DNA of 8,537 nt from assembly GCA_964559835.1 (NCBI GenBank), contig CAZLJE010000072.1, forward strand, positions 1-8,537. The letters are read 5' to 3'. This DNA is from DAISJI01 sp964559835 (lineage in GTDB: Bacteria; Acidobacteriota; Terriglobia; Terriglobales; Acidobacteriaceae). A program made the position numbers and the translations under genes. Below the pieces are notes generated by a model, which saw only the letters and a program-made list of their open reading frames with translations, did not search any database and was not told the origin of the DNA. Of the stretch, positions 1 to 6,968 are shown piece after piece (position 1 is the stretch's first letter; every line of letters begins with the position of its first letter).

Positions 1-3000
1 GGCGTGGATCTTGTCGTCAACCAGGTGCGAGAGCTTCAACATGTAGATGTAGCCCACCGTTACCGGCTGCTCGAACGCAGCACCCGTCATGCCGTCATGC
101 AACTGGATCTTGCCGGAAGTCGGTAGATTCGCCGCAGTCAGCTTTTCCTTGATGTTGGTTTCGGTAGCGCCGTCGAAAACGGGCGTCGCGAAGTGCAACC
201 CGAGAGCCGCCGCCGCCCAACCGAGGTGCGTTTCCAGAATCTGTCCCACGTTCATACGGGACGGAACGCCCAGCGGGTTCAGGACAATTTCCACCGGAGT
301 GCCATCGGGCAGATACGGCATGTCCTCTTCCGGAACGATGCGCGCGATCACACCCTTGTTGCCGTGCCGTCCGGCCATCTTGTCGCCGACCGAGAGCTTA
401 CGCTTCATGGCGATGTACACCTTTACGAGCTTGATTACGCCCGGAGGCAACTCGTCGCCCTTGCGCAGCTTGGCAATCTTCTCTTCGGTGATCTTCTCCA
501 GAACGGCGATCTGGCGCGAAGTCATCTCCTCGATTTCGTCGATCTGCTCGTTCAGGCGAACATCCTTGTCCTTCAGGCGGATGCGCTTCAAGTCGCGGGC
601 GCGCAGCTTCTCGATCACGTCACGAGAGAGCATCATGCCCTTGCTCAACAGCTTCTTGTTGGTCTTTTCGTCGTGCAGGTCGGCCAGCACTTCCCGGTTT
701 TCCAGTAGTGCCGCCAAACGCTTCGCACGCTCGTCGTTCAGGATTCGCTTCTCGTCTTCCAGGTTGCGGTGGAGCCGTTCCATCTGGTTTTCGAGAATCA
801 TCTTGGAGCGCTCGTCCAGCTCAGCGCCTTTGCGTGAGAAGACTTTGCAATCGACGATGGTGCCTTCGATGCCCGGCGGGCAGTAGAGCGAAGCATCCTT
901 CACGTCGCCGGCCTTTTCACCGAAGATGGCGCGCAGCAGCTTCTCTTCGGGAGTGAGCTGCGTTTCGCCTTTCGGCGTCACTTTGCCGACCAGAATGTCG
1001 CCCGGCTTGACCGTCGCACCGATGCGAATGATGCCGCTCTCATCCAGGTTGCGCAGGAACGTCTCGGCGATGTTCGGAATATCGCGCGTGATTTCCTCCG
1101 GACCCAGCTTGGTGTCGCGAGCCTCGATTTCAAACTCTTCAATGTGGATCGAGGTATAGTAGTCTTCCTTCACCAACTTCTCGCTGACGACAATCGCGTC
1201 CTCGAAGTTGTAGCCGCGCCACGGCATGAAGGCGACCAGAACATTTCGTCCGAGCGCCAACTCGCCGTTGTCGGTGCAGGGACCGTCGGCCAGCACGTCA
1301 CCCTTCTTCACCCGCTGTCCAGGCAGCACGATCGGCTTCTGGTTGATACAGGTGTTCTGGTTCGACCGCTTGAACTTGGTGAGCTGATAGATATCGGCGC
1401 CGACCTCACGCGACATCTGTCCTTCGTGGATGTTGCCTTCCACGCGGACGATGATGCGTTCCGAATCGACCGAGTCCACGATGCCGGCGCGCTTGCAGAT
1501 CACGACCGCGCCCGAGTCCCGAGCCGTCACGCGCTCCATACCCGTACCCACGTAAGGAGCGTCGGCACGCAGCAGCGGAACTGCCTGGCGTTGCATGTTC
1601 GATCCCATGAGGGCGCGGTTTGCGTCGTCGTTCTCGAGGAAGGGAATCAGGCTGGCCGCCACGGACACAAGCTGTTTCGGGCTCACGTCCATGTACTCAA
1701 TTTCGTCCCTGTGCTTCAAAACGAAGTTGCCCGCCTGCCGGGCATTGACCAGGTCTTCCACGATCGTGGCGTTGTCATCGAGAGCCACATTCGCCTGCGC
1801 AATGATGTACTTGTCTTCCTCCCAGGCCGAGAGGTAATCCGAGTGAGCTTCGAACTCGGCAGGCTGTTTCCCTTTGGTCAGCCCCCCGTTTGCCTTCTCG
1901 ATCTCGCCCCGGCTCATCACGTCGCCGACCTTGAAATGAGTGTCGCCCGGATTCAAAATCCTGACCTCATCTACCACCTGTGCTGACAGTACCCGCCGGT
2001 ACGGACTTTCTATGAAGCCGTAGTCATTGATGCGGGCAAAGCAGGAGAGCGAGGAGATAAGACCGATGTTCGGACCTTCCGGCGTCTCAATCGGACAGAT
2101 ACGGCCGTAGTGCGTCGGGTGAACGTCGCGGACTTCGAATCCGGCTCGCTCGCGGCTCAGACCGCCTGGCCCAAGGGCCGAAAGACGGCGCTTGTGCGTA
2201 ATTTCCGACAGCGGATTCGTCTGGTCCATGAACTGTGACAACTGGCTCGATCCGAAGAATTCGCGGATTGCCGCCATCACAGGCTTGGCGTTGACCAGGT
2301 CGTGCGGCATGGCCGTGGACATTTCCTGGTACACGCTCATCTTTTCCTTGATGGCGCGTTCCATGCGGACCAGGCCGATGCGGAACTGGTTCTCGAGCAG
2401 CTCGCCGACCGCGCGAACGCGGCGGTTGCCGAGGTGATCGATGTCATCCACCGTGCCGATGTTCTTGCGCAGCTTGAGCAGGTAGCGAATGGTAGCGTAG
2501 AAGTCTTCCGGCTCAAGAGTGCGGGCGTCGAGACTGGTGGCGTCCTGCTTCTCGTACAGCTTGATGTTGAACTTCAGGCGGCCGACGCGCGAGAAGTCGT
2601 ATTTCCGCGGATCGAAGAACATACCGTGGAAGAGCGCGGTCGCGGTGTCGAGCGTCGGGGGATCGCCCGGACGCAGCTTGCGGTAGATCTCGATGAGCGC
2701 TTCCTGCGGCGTCTTTACGGAGTCGCGGCGGAGGGTCTGGCTGACAACCATGCCAACATCGTCGCGCTCGGGGAAGAAGACGTGGATCTCGGTGACGCCG
2801 GCTTCGAGGAAGCGGCTGAGCTTGTCGGCCGTGATCTCCTGGTTGGCTTCGAGCAGGACTTCGCCGGTGTTGGTGTCGATGATGTCGGCGGCGGTCCATG
2901 CGCCTTCCAGGTCAGCGGGTTCGACTTCGATCTCGCTGATGTGCGCCTTGTGGATCTCGCGCATAAGGCCGGCGTTCACCTTGCGTCCGGCGTGCGCGAT

Positions 3001-3984
3001 CTCCTCGCCCTTGCTGTTGACCAGGCGGTGCGAGAGCTTCATGCCGACGAGGTTGGTCGGGCGCTCGATGCCGGATTCCAGCGTCCAGTACACCTTGTTG
3101 TCGCGCAGGGCGAGACGGTCGACGGTGTAGAACGTGCGCAGGATTTCTTCATCAGAACGCAGCCCGAGCGCGCGCAGGAAGATGGTGCCCAGGAACTTGC
3201 GCTTGCGGTCGATGCGCACGTAGAGGATGTTCTTCTGGTCGTACTCGAACTCGACCCACGATCCGCGGTAAGGAATGATCTTGCCGAGGAAGTAGGTGCG
3301 GTTGTTGGCGGTCTCGAAGAACACGCCCGGCGAACGGTGCAGTTGGCTGACGATGACGCGCTCGGTGCCGTTGATGATGAAAGTGCCGTTCGCGGTCATC
3401 AGCGGAATGTCGCCGAAGAAGACTTCCTGCTCCTTGATGTCGCGGATGGACTTGTTGCCGGTCTCGGCGTCCTTGTCGAAGATCGTGAGACGCATCGTGA
3501 CCTTCAACGGGGCCGAGTAGGTCATGCCGCGCTCTTCGCATTCGGCGACGTCGTACTTGAGCTGAAGTCCGACGGGGTCGCCGCACTTGTTGCAGAAGTC
3601 AGGCGTATTGGCGTTGTACGTTCCGCACCGCTGGCAAAGGACGTCGCCGGGATGGAACGGGTCGGTGATAACGGTGAAACCGCAGTTGCGGCAGGTGGTG
3701 CGCAGGTGATGCAGCCCTTTGAGGTGGCCGCACTTGCACTCCCAGTTGCCGATGGCGAAATCAACGAATTCGAGTTGCGAGACGTTGCGGAAGTCGGTGA
3801 TCGGGAAAACCGACTGGAACACGGCCTGGAGGCCGGCATCGTCACGTTCGCTGGGCAGACGGTCCATCTGCAGGAAGCGGTCGTAAGAGCGCTTCTGCAC
3901 TTCGATCAGGTTGGGAATCTGGATCGTCGCCGGAATCTTGGAGAAATCGAGACGCTTACGGGTGACGTTCTTTTTATTCGGCAT
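1..3984 (-). CDS. rpoB: RNA polymerase beta subunit, C-terminus cut by window edge
   Basis: This is the beta subunit of DNA-dependent RNA polymerase, which with beta' forms the catalytic cleft. I translated 1328 uninterrupted codons from ATG (reads MPNKKNVTRKRLDFSKIP) to base 1, ending ...KLSHLVDDKIHA. About 100 or more C-terminal residues lie outside the window. Landmarks in order: double zinc-ribbon insertion (residues 83-134); NGTERVIVSQLHRSPGV near 205-219; the rifampicin region SSQLSQFMDQTNPLSEITHK at 579-598 with D587, H597 and S602, the sensitive-type residues of E. coli D516, H526 and S531; ETPEGPNIGL; PWRGYNFEDA with the acidic E928-D929 pair; GDKMAGRHGNKGV near 1200-1211; and H1320 of KLSHLVDDK. 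Segments equivalent to the E. coli SI1 lobe insert and the coiled-coil SI2 insert (about 1049-1182) are both present. AGGAG (3989-3993) lies four bases before the ATG. It is separated from rplL by an unusually long 458-base leader. Confidence 0.98.
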   Translation of the reverse strand, partial: MPNKKNVTRKRLDFSKIPATIQIPNLIEVQKRSYDRFLQMDRLPSERDDAGLQAVFQSVFPITDFRNVSQLEFVDFAIGNWECKCGHLKGLHHLRTTCRNCGFTVITDPFHPGDVLCQRCGTYNANTPDFCNKCGDPVGLQLKYDVAECEERGMTYSAPLKVTMRLTIFDKDAETGNKSIRDIKEQEVFFGDIPLMTANGTFIINGTERVIVSQLHRSPGVFFETANNRTYFLGKIIPYRGSWVEFEYDQKNILYVRIDRKRKFLGTIFLRALGLRSDEEILRTFYTVDRLALRDNKVYWTLESGIERPTNLVGMKLSHRLVNSKGEEIAHAGRKVNAGLMREIHKAHISEIEVEPADLEGAWTAADIIDTNTGEVLLEANQEITADKLSRFLEAGVTEIHVFFPERDDVGMVVSQTLRRDSVKTPQEALIEIYRKLRPGDPPTLDTATALFHGMFFDPRKYDFSRVGRLKFNIKLYEKQDATSLDARTLEPEDFYATIRYLLKLRKNIGTVDDIDHLGNRRVRAVGELLENQFRIGLVRMERAIKEKMSVYQEMSTAMPHDLVNAKPVMAAIREFFGSSQLSQFMDQTNPLSEITHKRRLSALGPGGLSRERAGFEVRDVHPTHYGRICPIETPEGPNIGLISSLSCFARINDYGFIESPYRRVLSAQVVDEVRILNPGDTHFKVGDVMSRGEIEKANGGLTKGKQPAEFEAHSDYLSAWEEDKYIIAQANVALDDNATIVEDLVNARQAGNFVLKHRDEIEYMDVSPKQLVSVAASLIPFLENDDANRALMGSNMQRQAVPLLRADAPYVGTGMERVTARDSGAVVICKRAGIVDSVDSERIIVRVEGNIHEGQMSREVGADIYQLTKFKRSNQNTCINQKPIVLPGQRVKKGDVLADGPCTDNGELALGRNVLVAFMPWRGYNFEDAIVVSEKLVKEDYYTSIHIEEFEIEARDTKLGPEEITRDIPNIAETFLRNLDESGIIRIGATVKPGDILVGKVTPKGETQLTPEEKLLRAIFGEKAGDVKDASLYCPPGIEGTIVDCKVFSRKGAELDERSKMILENQMERLHRNLEDEKRILNDERAKRLAALLENREVLADLHDEKTNKKLLSKGMMLSRDVIEKLRARDLKRIRLKDKDVRLNEQIDEIEEMTSRQIAVLEKITEEKIAKLRKGDELPPGVIKLVKVYIAMKRKLSVGDKMAGRHGNKGVIARIVPEEDMPYLPDGTPVEIVLNPLGVPSRMNVGQILETHLGWAAAALGLHFATPVFDGATETNIKEKLTAANLPTSGKIQLHDGMTGAAFEQPVTVGYIYMLKLSHLVDDKIHA
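3583..3738 (-). other. Double zinc-ribbon insertion within RpoB protrusion
   Basis: Residues 83-134 of RpoB contain four cysteine pairs: C83-x-C85 with C98-xx-C101, then C117-xx-C120 with C131-xx-C134. The second half (LCQRCGTYNANTPDFCNKCG) has the CxxCG-x2-N-x6-FCxxCG look of double-zinc-ribbon domains. Aligned by eye with E. coli beta, the insertion falls between YRLGE and VFDVQEC, around E. coli residue 77-79 in the protrusion. The flanks (LQAVFQSVFPI before, ECEERGMTYSAPL after) align without gaps, so about 58 residues are added. The reading frame is continuous and base composition matches the rest of the gene, so it is not an assembly artefact or recent transfer. Zinc binding is inferred from cysteine spacing; the role is unknown. 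Confidence 0.85.
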
Positions 3985-4442
3985 ATGACTCCTGAGCGAT
4001 TCCCCGAAGGTCCGGGGCGACATCTCATCCCAGTCGCGCCGCTCATTTCGCGCCGGGATTCAGCGGCCTTGACATCGGCCAACAATCACGCCAATATGCG
4101 TGCCATTACAGCCAGGAACGAGCCTGAAAATCTTCTTGCAGGCGAAAAGACGGCACAGCGCCTCGAAGGACGAGTGTCCCCGAGAGCGCCGTGATCGGCA
4201 CATCCGTTGATTTTTTCTTAAGCGCCAGTTGTAACGTTGGCCTGTCCTCGCCGGAGTCCCCGTCAGCGCCAACCGCCGTTGAGAAGCCCGCTGGTTCCGC
4301 GGCCTGCAGAACCGTTCGCCGTTAATTTCGCCTGGTCAGCCCAGATCCGATAGCATATTGATGCCTGCCGGAGCCGATCTGATTCAGATATCTGGGATTC
4401 CCACCCTAGCAAAAGCGGCTAGGGTGGGCCACCCGAGCAAGA
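3985..4442 (-). other. Long rplL-rpoB intergenic leader, no gene seen
   Basis: There is no credible gene in these 458 bases on either strand. A 70-codon frame at 4060-4272 starts with TTG, is rich in basic residues and resembles nothing I know. Near the rplL end lies a perfect inverted repeat (listed separately). Near the rpoB end, a small hairpin CCCCG-GACCTT-CGGGG (4002-4017) ends eight bases before the rpoB Shine-Dalgarno and could influence initiation. I find no convincing sigma-70 promoter on the minus strand. In E. coli the corresponding spacer (about 320 bases) holds an attenuator and an RNase III site that set the ratio of L7/L12 to beta. A similar role here is an inference from position only. 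Confidence 0.6.
4400..4428 (-). terminator. Perfect 11-bp hairpin after rplL, possible attenuator
   Basis: CCCACCCTAGC (4400-4410) is the exact reverse complement of GCTAGGGTGGG (4418-4428), with a 7-base loop. In the operon transcript it lies 14 bases after the rplL stop. No U-tract follows (the next bases are AATCCC), so it is not a classic intrinsic terminator. It could be a partial attenuator, an RNA-processing or stability element, or a copy of a dispersed repeat. GGGTGG just upstream in the transcript could compete weakly for the CCACCC arm. Confidence 0.45.
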
Positions 4443-4829
4443 CTACTTCACTTCGACCGTAGCGCCGGCGTCCTGGAACTTTTTCTGGATCGTCGCCGCT
4501 TCTTCCTTGCTGACACCTTCCTTGATGGTCTTGGGGGCGCCGTCGACCAGGTCCTTGGCTTCCTTCAAGCCGAGGCTGGTGACTTCGCGGACGGCCTTAA
4601 TCACGTTGATCTTGTTAGCACCAACGTCCTTCAGGACGACCGCGAATTCGGTCTTTTCTTCGGCCGGAGCCGCCGCTGCGCCCGCACCGGCGCCGCCGCC
4701 GGCCATCATGACCGGAGCAGCTGCCGCGGCGGAGACGCCGAGACGCTCTTCGAGTTTCTTCACCAGCTGCGCCGCATCGAGCAGCGACAGCCCTACAATC
4801 TGTTCTTCCAACTGTTGCAAATCCGCCAT
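4443..4829 (-). CDS. rplL: 50S ribosomal protein L7/L12
   Basis: This is the multi-copy stalk protein that recruits and stimulates translational GTPases (EF-Tu, EF-G, IF2, RF3). Its 128 residues are of normal family length. The N-terminal dimerisation and L10-binding domain spans about 1-33, followed by an Ala/Gly/Pro-rich flexible hinge (about 34-56) and the globular C-terminal domain (about 58-128). The C-terminal domain has the factor-binding helices NKINVIKAVREVTSLGLKEA (72-91) and KDLVDGAPK. The ATG at 4827-4829 has GGAGA (4836-4840) at good spacing. L7/L12 is needed in several copies per ribosome, so expression must exceed that of rplJ; the structured spacer upstream and the hairpin downstream are the places where such control could act. 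The gene ends with TAG. Confidence 0.99.
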   Translation of the reverse strand: MADLQQLEEQIVGLSLLDAAQLVKKLEERLGVSAAAAAPVMMAGGGAGAGAAAAPAEEKTEFAVVLKDVGANKINVIKAVREVTSLGLKEAKDLVDGAPKTIKEGVSKEEAATIQKKFQDAGATVEVK

Positions 4830-4847
4830 TTCAATTCTCCACTTTTA

Positions 4848-4962
4848 GTTATCAGTTGCTGTTGACCTGTTATCCCTTGCCAGGTTTCCAGTGCGGGCCG
4901 CACTCACTGTTGCGCCAGACAACGCAACCGGTTTGCGCCCACAACCCCTGACAACCGATAAC
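4848..4962 (-). promoter_or_regulatory. Candidate structured RNA leader upstream of rplL
   Basis: In the operon-sense RNA, GTTATCGGTTG (4952-4962) can pair with CAACTGATAAC (4848-4858): 11 pairs including one G-U. Inside this closing stem are three possible hairpins: GTTGCG/CGCAAC (4923-4928 with 4909-4914), AGTGCG-GCC-CGCACT (4899-4904 with 4890-4895) and ACCTG/CAGGT (4881-4885 with 4865-4869). This is a four-way-junction layout. The TTGCG arm could instead pair with the upstream CGCAA (4933-4937), giving a mutually exclusive fold. The closing stem ends eight bases before the rplL Shine-Dalgarno. All pairings were found by eye, with no energy calculation or covariation. It may instead reflect accumulation of short CAGTT-like repeats. 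Confidence 0.35.
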
Positions 4963-4974
4963 GAACCCAAACAC

Positions 4975-5051
4975 ATTTGCGATTTAGTGACTTGGTGATT
5001 TGTGATTGCATCGAACTCAATCACTCAATCAGAAATCGCTAAATCACCAAT
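4975..5051. repeat. Intergenic palindrome, copy A (after rplJ)
   Basis: This AT-rich imperfect inverted repeat has arms at about 4975-5008 and 5018-5051 and a 9-base centre. The outer part pairs well (ATTTGCGATTTAGTGACTT against the complement of ATTGGTGATTTAGCGATTT), as does the inner GTGATTG/CAATCAC; the middle of each arm is mismatched. The arms are built from degenerate heptamer/octamer words of the form GTGATTTA. The element begins three bases after the rplJ stop codon. It is related to the copy at 8042-8122: ATTGGTGATTTAG[C/T]GATT is shared at 17 of 18 positions. Confidence 0.8.
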
Positions 5052-5054
5052 CTC

Positions 5055-5624
5055 TTACGCTCCCGCTTCGACCTGCTGTTCGGCAGCGGCTGGAGCACCG
5101 GCAAACTTGTTTTGCTTCACGGCCTGGTTGATGACCACGGCCACATCGCGTCCGACGGCGTTCATCACCGTGACCAGGCGCTGCGCCGGAGCGTTGATAA
5201 GGAAGAGCAGCTTCGACATGATCTCTTCCTTCGACGGCATGGTCGCCAGCGCCTCGATCTCCTTGACCTGGATCACGCGGCCATCGACGACACCGGCAGT
5301 AAACTTCAGCTCCGGATTGTCCTTGATGTACTTCTGGAGCGCCTTGGCCAGGGCGACCGGGTCGCCGGTGGTGTAGGCGATGGAAGTAACGCCCGCGAGG
5401 TTCTTGAGCACCGGCTCGAGAGCGGTGCCTGCGGCGGCGCGCTCGGCCAGGGTGTTCTTCACCACCTGGAACTTGGCGCCGGCGCCGCGGACAGTCTTGC
5501 GCAGCTCTTCGCTCTGCGCGGCTTTCATGCCGGAGAAGGTGGCGAGGATGGCCGTCTTGGCCTGCTTGATGTCCTGGCTCAGCTCTTCGGTCTGTTCGAT
5601 CTTTTTCGCTTTCGTGACTGGCAT
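5055..5624 (-). CDS. rplJ: 50S ribosomal protein L10
   Basis: L10 anchors the L7/L12 dimers to 23S rRNA beside L11, forming the base of the GTPase-recruiting stalk. At 189 residues it is slightly longer than the E. coli protein. The RNA-binding globular domain covers roughly 1-130, with the characteristic stretch FQVVKNTLAERAA (about 52-64) and the KAxxAILATFSGMKAAQ start. The C-terminal helical segment that binds L12 N-termini is about 135-175, followed by an Ala-rich tail ending EQQVEAGA. The ATG at 5622-5624 is preceded by AAGGA about eight bases upstream. The gap to rplA is 43 bases. I see no clear L10-leader fold in that short gap. The palindromic repeat begins three bases after its TAA stop. 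Confidence 0.98.
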   Translation of the reverse strand: MPVTKAKKIEQTEELSQDIKQAKTAILATFSGMKAAQSEELRKTVRGAGAKFQVVKNTLAERAAAGTALEPVLKNLAGVTSIAYTTGDPVALAKALQKYIKDNPELKFTAGVVDGRVIQVKEIEALATMPSKEEIMSKLLFLINAPAQRLVTVMNAVGRDVAVVINQAVKQNKFAGAPAAAEQQVEAGA

Positions 5625-5667
5625 TGCAGAATCCTTTATTCAGGCCGCAAACCACGCGGCGAACTGG

Positions 5668-6378
5668 TTACGCCTTCGCGGCGGCCTCCACGGCGGTGAT
5701 GTCCAACGGAACGCCGGGGCCCATCGTCGAGCTGAGATAAACACCCTTGACGTACTTGCCCTTGGCGGCTGCGGGTTTCGCTTTCAGCACGCTGGAGATA
5801 ACGGTCGTGGCGTTCTCAATGAGCTTGTCCGGGGTGAAGCTGATCTTGCCCACCGGAACGTGGACCAGCGCGGTCTTGTCGGTGCGGAACTCGACCTTAC
5901 CGGCCTTCGTTTCAGCGACGGCTTTGGCGACGTCGGTGGTGACCGTGCCGGTCTTTGGATTGGGCATCAAGCCGCGCGGGCCGAGGACTTTGCCGAGGCG
6001 TCCGACGGCGCGCATCATGTCGGGCGTGGCGATGACGGCGTCGTAGTCGGTCCAGTTTTCCTTCTGGATCTTCTCCACCATCTCTTCGCCGCCGACGAAA
6101 TCGGCGCCGGCGGCTTCCGCCTCGCGGACCTTTTCGCCGCTGGCGATGACCAGCACTTTCTTGCTCTTGCCCAGACCGTGCGGGAGCACTACGGTGCCGC
6201 GCACCATCTGGTCGGCGTGCTTGGGATCGACACCCAGGCGCATGGTCAGGTCCACCGTCTCGTCGAATTTGGTGAACTTGACCTTCTGCAGCAGGGGCAC
6301 CGCATCCTCAAGCTTGTACGGGCGGTTCTCGACCGCCTGACGCGCCTTGGTGATGTTTTTTCCTTCTTTGCGTGCCAT
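5668..6378 (-). CDS. rplA: 50S ribosomal protein L1
   Basis: L1 binds 23S rRNA helices of the E-site stalk and helps release deacylated tRNA. In many bacteria it also represses its own operon by binding the rplK-rplA mRNA. The 236 residues match the family length. Seen motifs include FDETVDLTMRLGVDPKHADQ (38-57), VRGTVVLPHGLGK, and the signature LGPRGLMPNPKTGT (132-145). Domain I is made of the two ends and domain II of the middle (about 70-160), as is usual. The ATG at 6376-6378 has a GAGGAAAATAA Shine-Dalgarno context. It lies 78 bases after rplK and 43 before rplJ. I could not identify an L1-binding mimic in the leader with confidence. Confidence 0.99.
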   Translation of the reverse strand: MARKEGKNITKARQAVENRPYKLEDAVPLLQKVKFTKFDETVDLTMRLGVDPKHADQMVRGTVVLPHGLGKSKKVLVIASGEKVREAEAAGADFVGGEEMVEKIQKENWTDYDAVIATPDMMRAVGRLGKVLGPRGLMPNPKTGTVTTDVAKAVAETKAGKVEFRTDKTALVHVPVGKISFTPDKLIENATTVISSVLKAKPAAAKGKYVKGVYLSSTMGPGVPLDITAVEAAAKA

Positions 6379-6456
6379 TTATTTTCCTCGTCTCCCACCG
6401 CATCGCAAAAAGCCGCTAGCCGTGGTTGTTATCGACAATTGAAAATCTCAAATTCG

Positions 6457-6885
6457 TTACGCGACTTCGATCCCCATGGAGCGGGCCGTGCCCTTTACGC
6501 TCTTGATCGCCGATTCCAGCGAGGCAGCGTTCAAGTCGGGCATCTTCTGCTTCGCGATCTCCTCGATCTGCTTCTCGGTCACCTTCCCGACCTTCTCCTT
6601 GTTGGGAGTGCCGGAACCCTTGGCGATGCCCGCGGCGCGCTTGAGCAGGATGGCGGCGGGAGGCGTCTTTGTGATGAACGTGAAACTGCGGTCGTTGTAA
6701 ACCGAGACCACGACCGGGATGATGAGTCCTTCCAGTTCCTTCGCCTGTGTGCGGGCGTTGAACTGTTTGCAGAACTCCATGATGTTGATCTGCGCCTGGC
6801 CCAACGCGGGGCCGACGGGCGGCGCGGGCGTCGCTTTGCCCGCGGCGATCTGCAGCTTGACGAAACCTGTGACTTTCTTTGCCAT
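6457..6885 (-). CDS. rplK: 50S ribosomal protein L11
   Basis: L11 binds the 23S rRNA GTPase-associated region (around nucleotide 1067 in E. coli numbering), takes part in factor-dependent GTP hydrolysis and in RelA activation by uncharged tRNA, and forms part of the thiostrepton site. The 142 residues match the family. The N-terminal domain carries the proline-rich PAPPVGPALGQ (20-30), the region where thiostrepton-resistance substitutions occur in other species. The C-terminal rRNA-binding domain (about 75-142) has TPPAAILLKRAAG and ends SVKGTARSMGIEVA. The ATG at 6883-6885 has GAGG four bases upstream. It is separated from nusG by 83 bases containing a small tandem repeat. Confidence 0.99.
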   Translation of the reverse strand: MAKKVTGFVKLQIAAGKATPAPPVGPALGQAQINIMEFCKQFNARTQAKELEGLIIPVVVSVYNDRSFTFITKTPPAAILLKRAAGIAKGSGTPNKEKVGKVTEKQIEEIAKQKMPDLNAASLESAIKSVKGTARSMGIEVA

Positions 6886-6935
6886 TGTTCCTCTACCTTT
6901 CGTTTACGCCGGGTCTAGGATTTTCGGCCCGACCT

Positions 6936-6952
6936 CAGTTGCCAGTTGCCAG
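6936..6952. repeat. Short 7-bp tandem repeat in nusG-rplK spacer
   Basis: CAGTTGC occurs twice in a row and is followed by CAG (plus-strand reading), giving about 2.4 copies. The same word family (CAGTTG, GTTATCAGTTG) recurs in the rplJ-rplL spacer. The rest of this 83-base spacer shows no gene or terminator. Confidence 0.6.
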
Positions 6953-6968
6953 CAAGCAGCAAAACTTG

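Noticed and set aside
1144..1986. 280-codon plus-strand frame, and similar ones such as 89-886
   Set aside because: These are antisense shadows of rpoB, without ribosome binding sites or domains.
2170..2247. Rifampicin-resistance substitutions in the rpoB cluster I region
   Set aside because: The residues equivalent to E. coli L511, Q513, D516, H526, R529 and S531 are the common sensitive type. Threonine at the N518 position is frequent in many bacteria.
4069..4097. Plus-strand TTGACA, 17 bases, CAATAT resembling a promoter
   Set aside because: The -35 is perfect but the -10 matches only 3 of 6 and there is no plus-strand gene downstream. It is expected by chance.
2302..4194. 630-codon open frame on the plus strand, antisense to rpoB and its leader
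   Set aside because: It is the mirror of rpoB codon structure: the complement of a GC-rich, conserved gene rarely shows stops in this frame. The protein is a low-complexity mix of D, E, V, A and L with no recognisable domain, and the rpoB frame beneath it is unmistakable.
4060..4272. 70-codon minus-strand frame in the rplL-rpoB spacer
   Set aside because: It starts with TTG, lacks a clear ribosome binding site, is arginine-rich and of random appearance. It cannot be excluded as a leader ORF, but nothing supports it.
4975..5051. Repeats near 4975-5051 and 8042-8122 as CRISPR or tRNA-like elements
   Set aside because: They are inverted, degenerate and not regularly spaced with unique spacers, and they have no tRNA arms. 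A dispersed palindromic repeat fits better.
5625..5667. L10-type autoregulatory leader before rplJ
   Set aside because: The gap is only 43 bases and I could not recognise the L10 leader kink-turn or stem. It could extend into the end of rplA, but I cannot support it by eye.
5380..6918. 512-codon open frame on the plus strand across rplJ, rplA and rplK
   Set aside because: It spans three well-identified ribosomal genes and their spacers on the other strand, has no family resemblance and shows the same shadow composition.
6886..6968. L1-binding mimic upstream of rplK
   Set aside because: A few GGGC/GCCC words are present, but no convincing match to the known L1-binding stem with its asymmetric loop.
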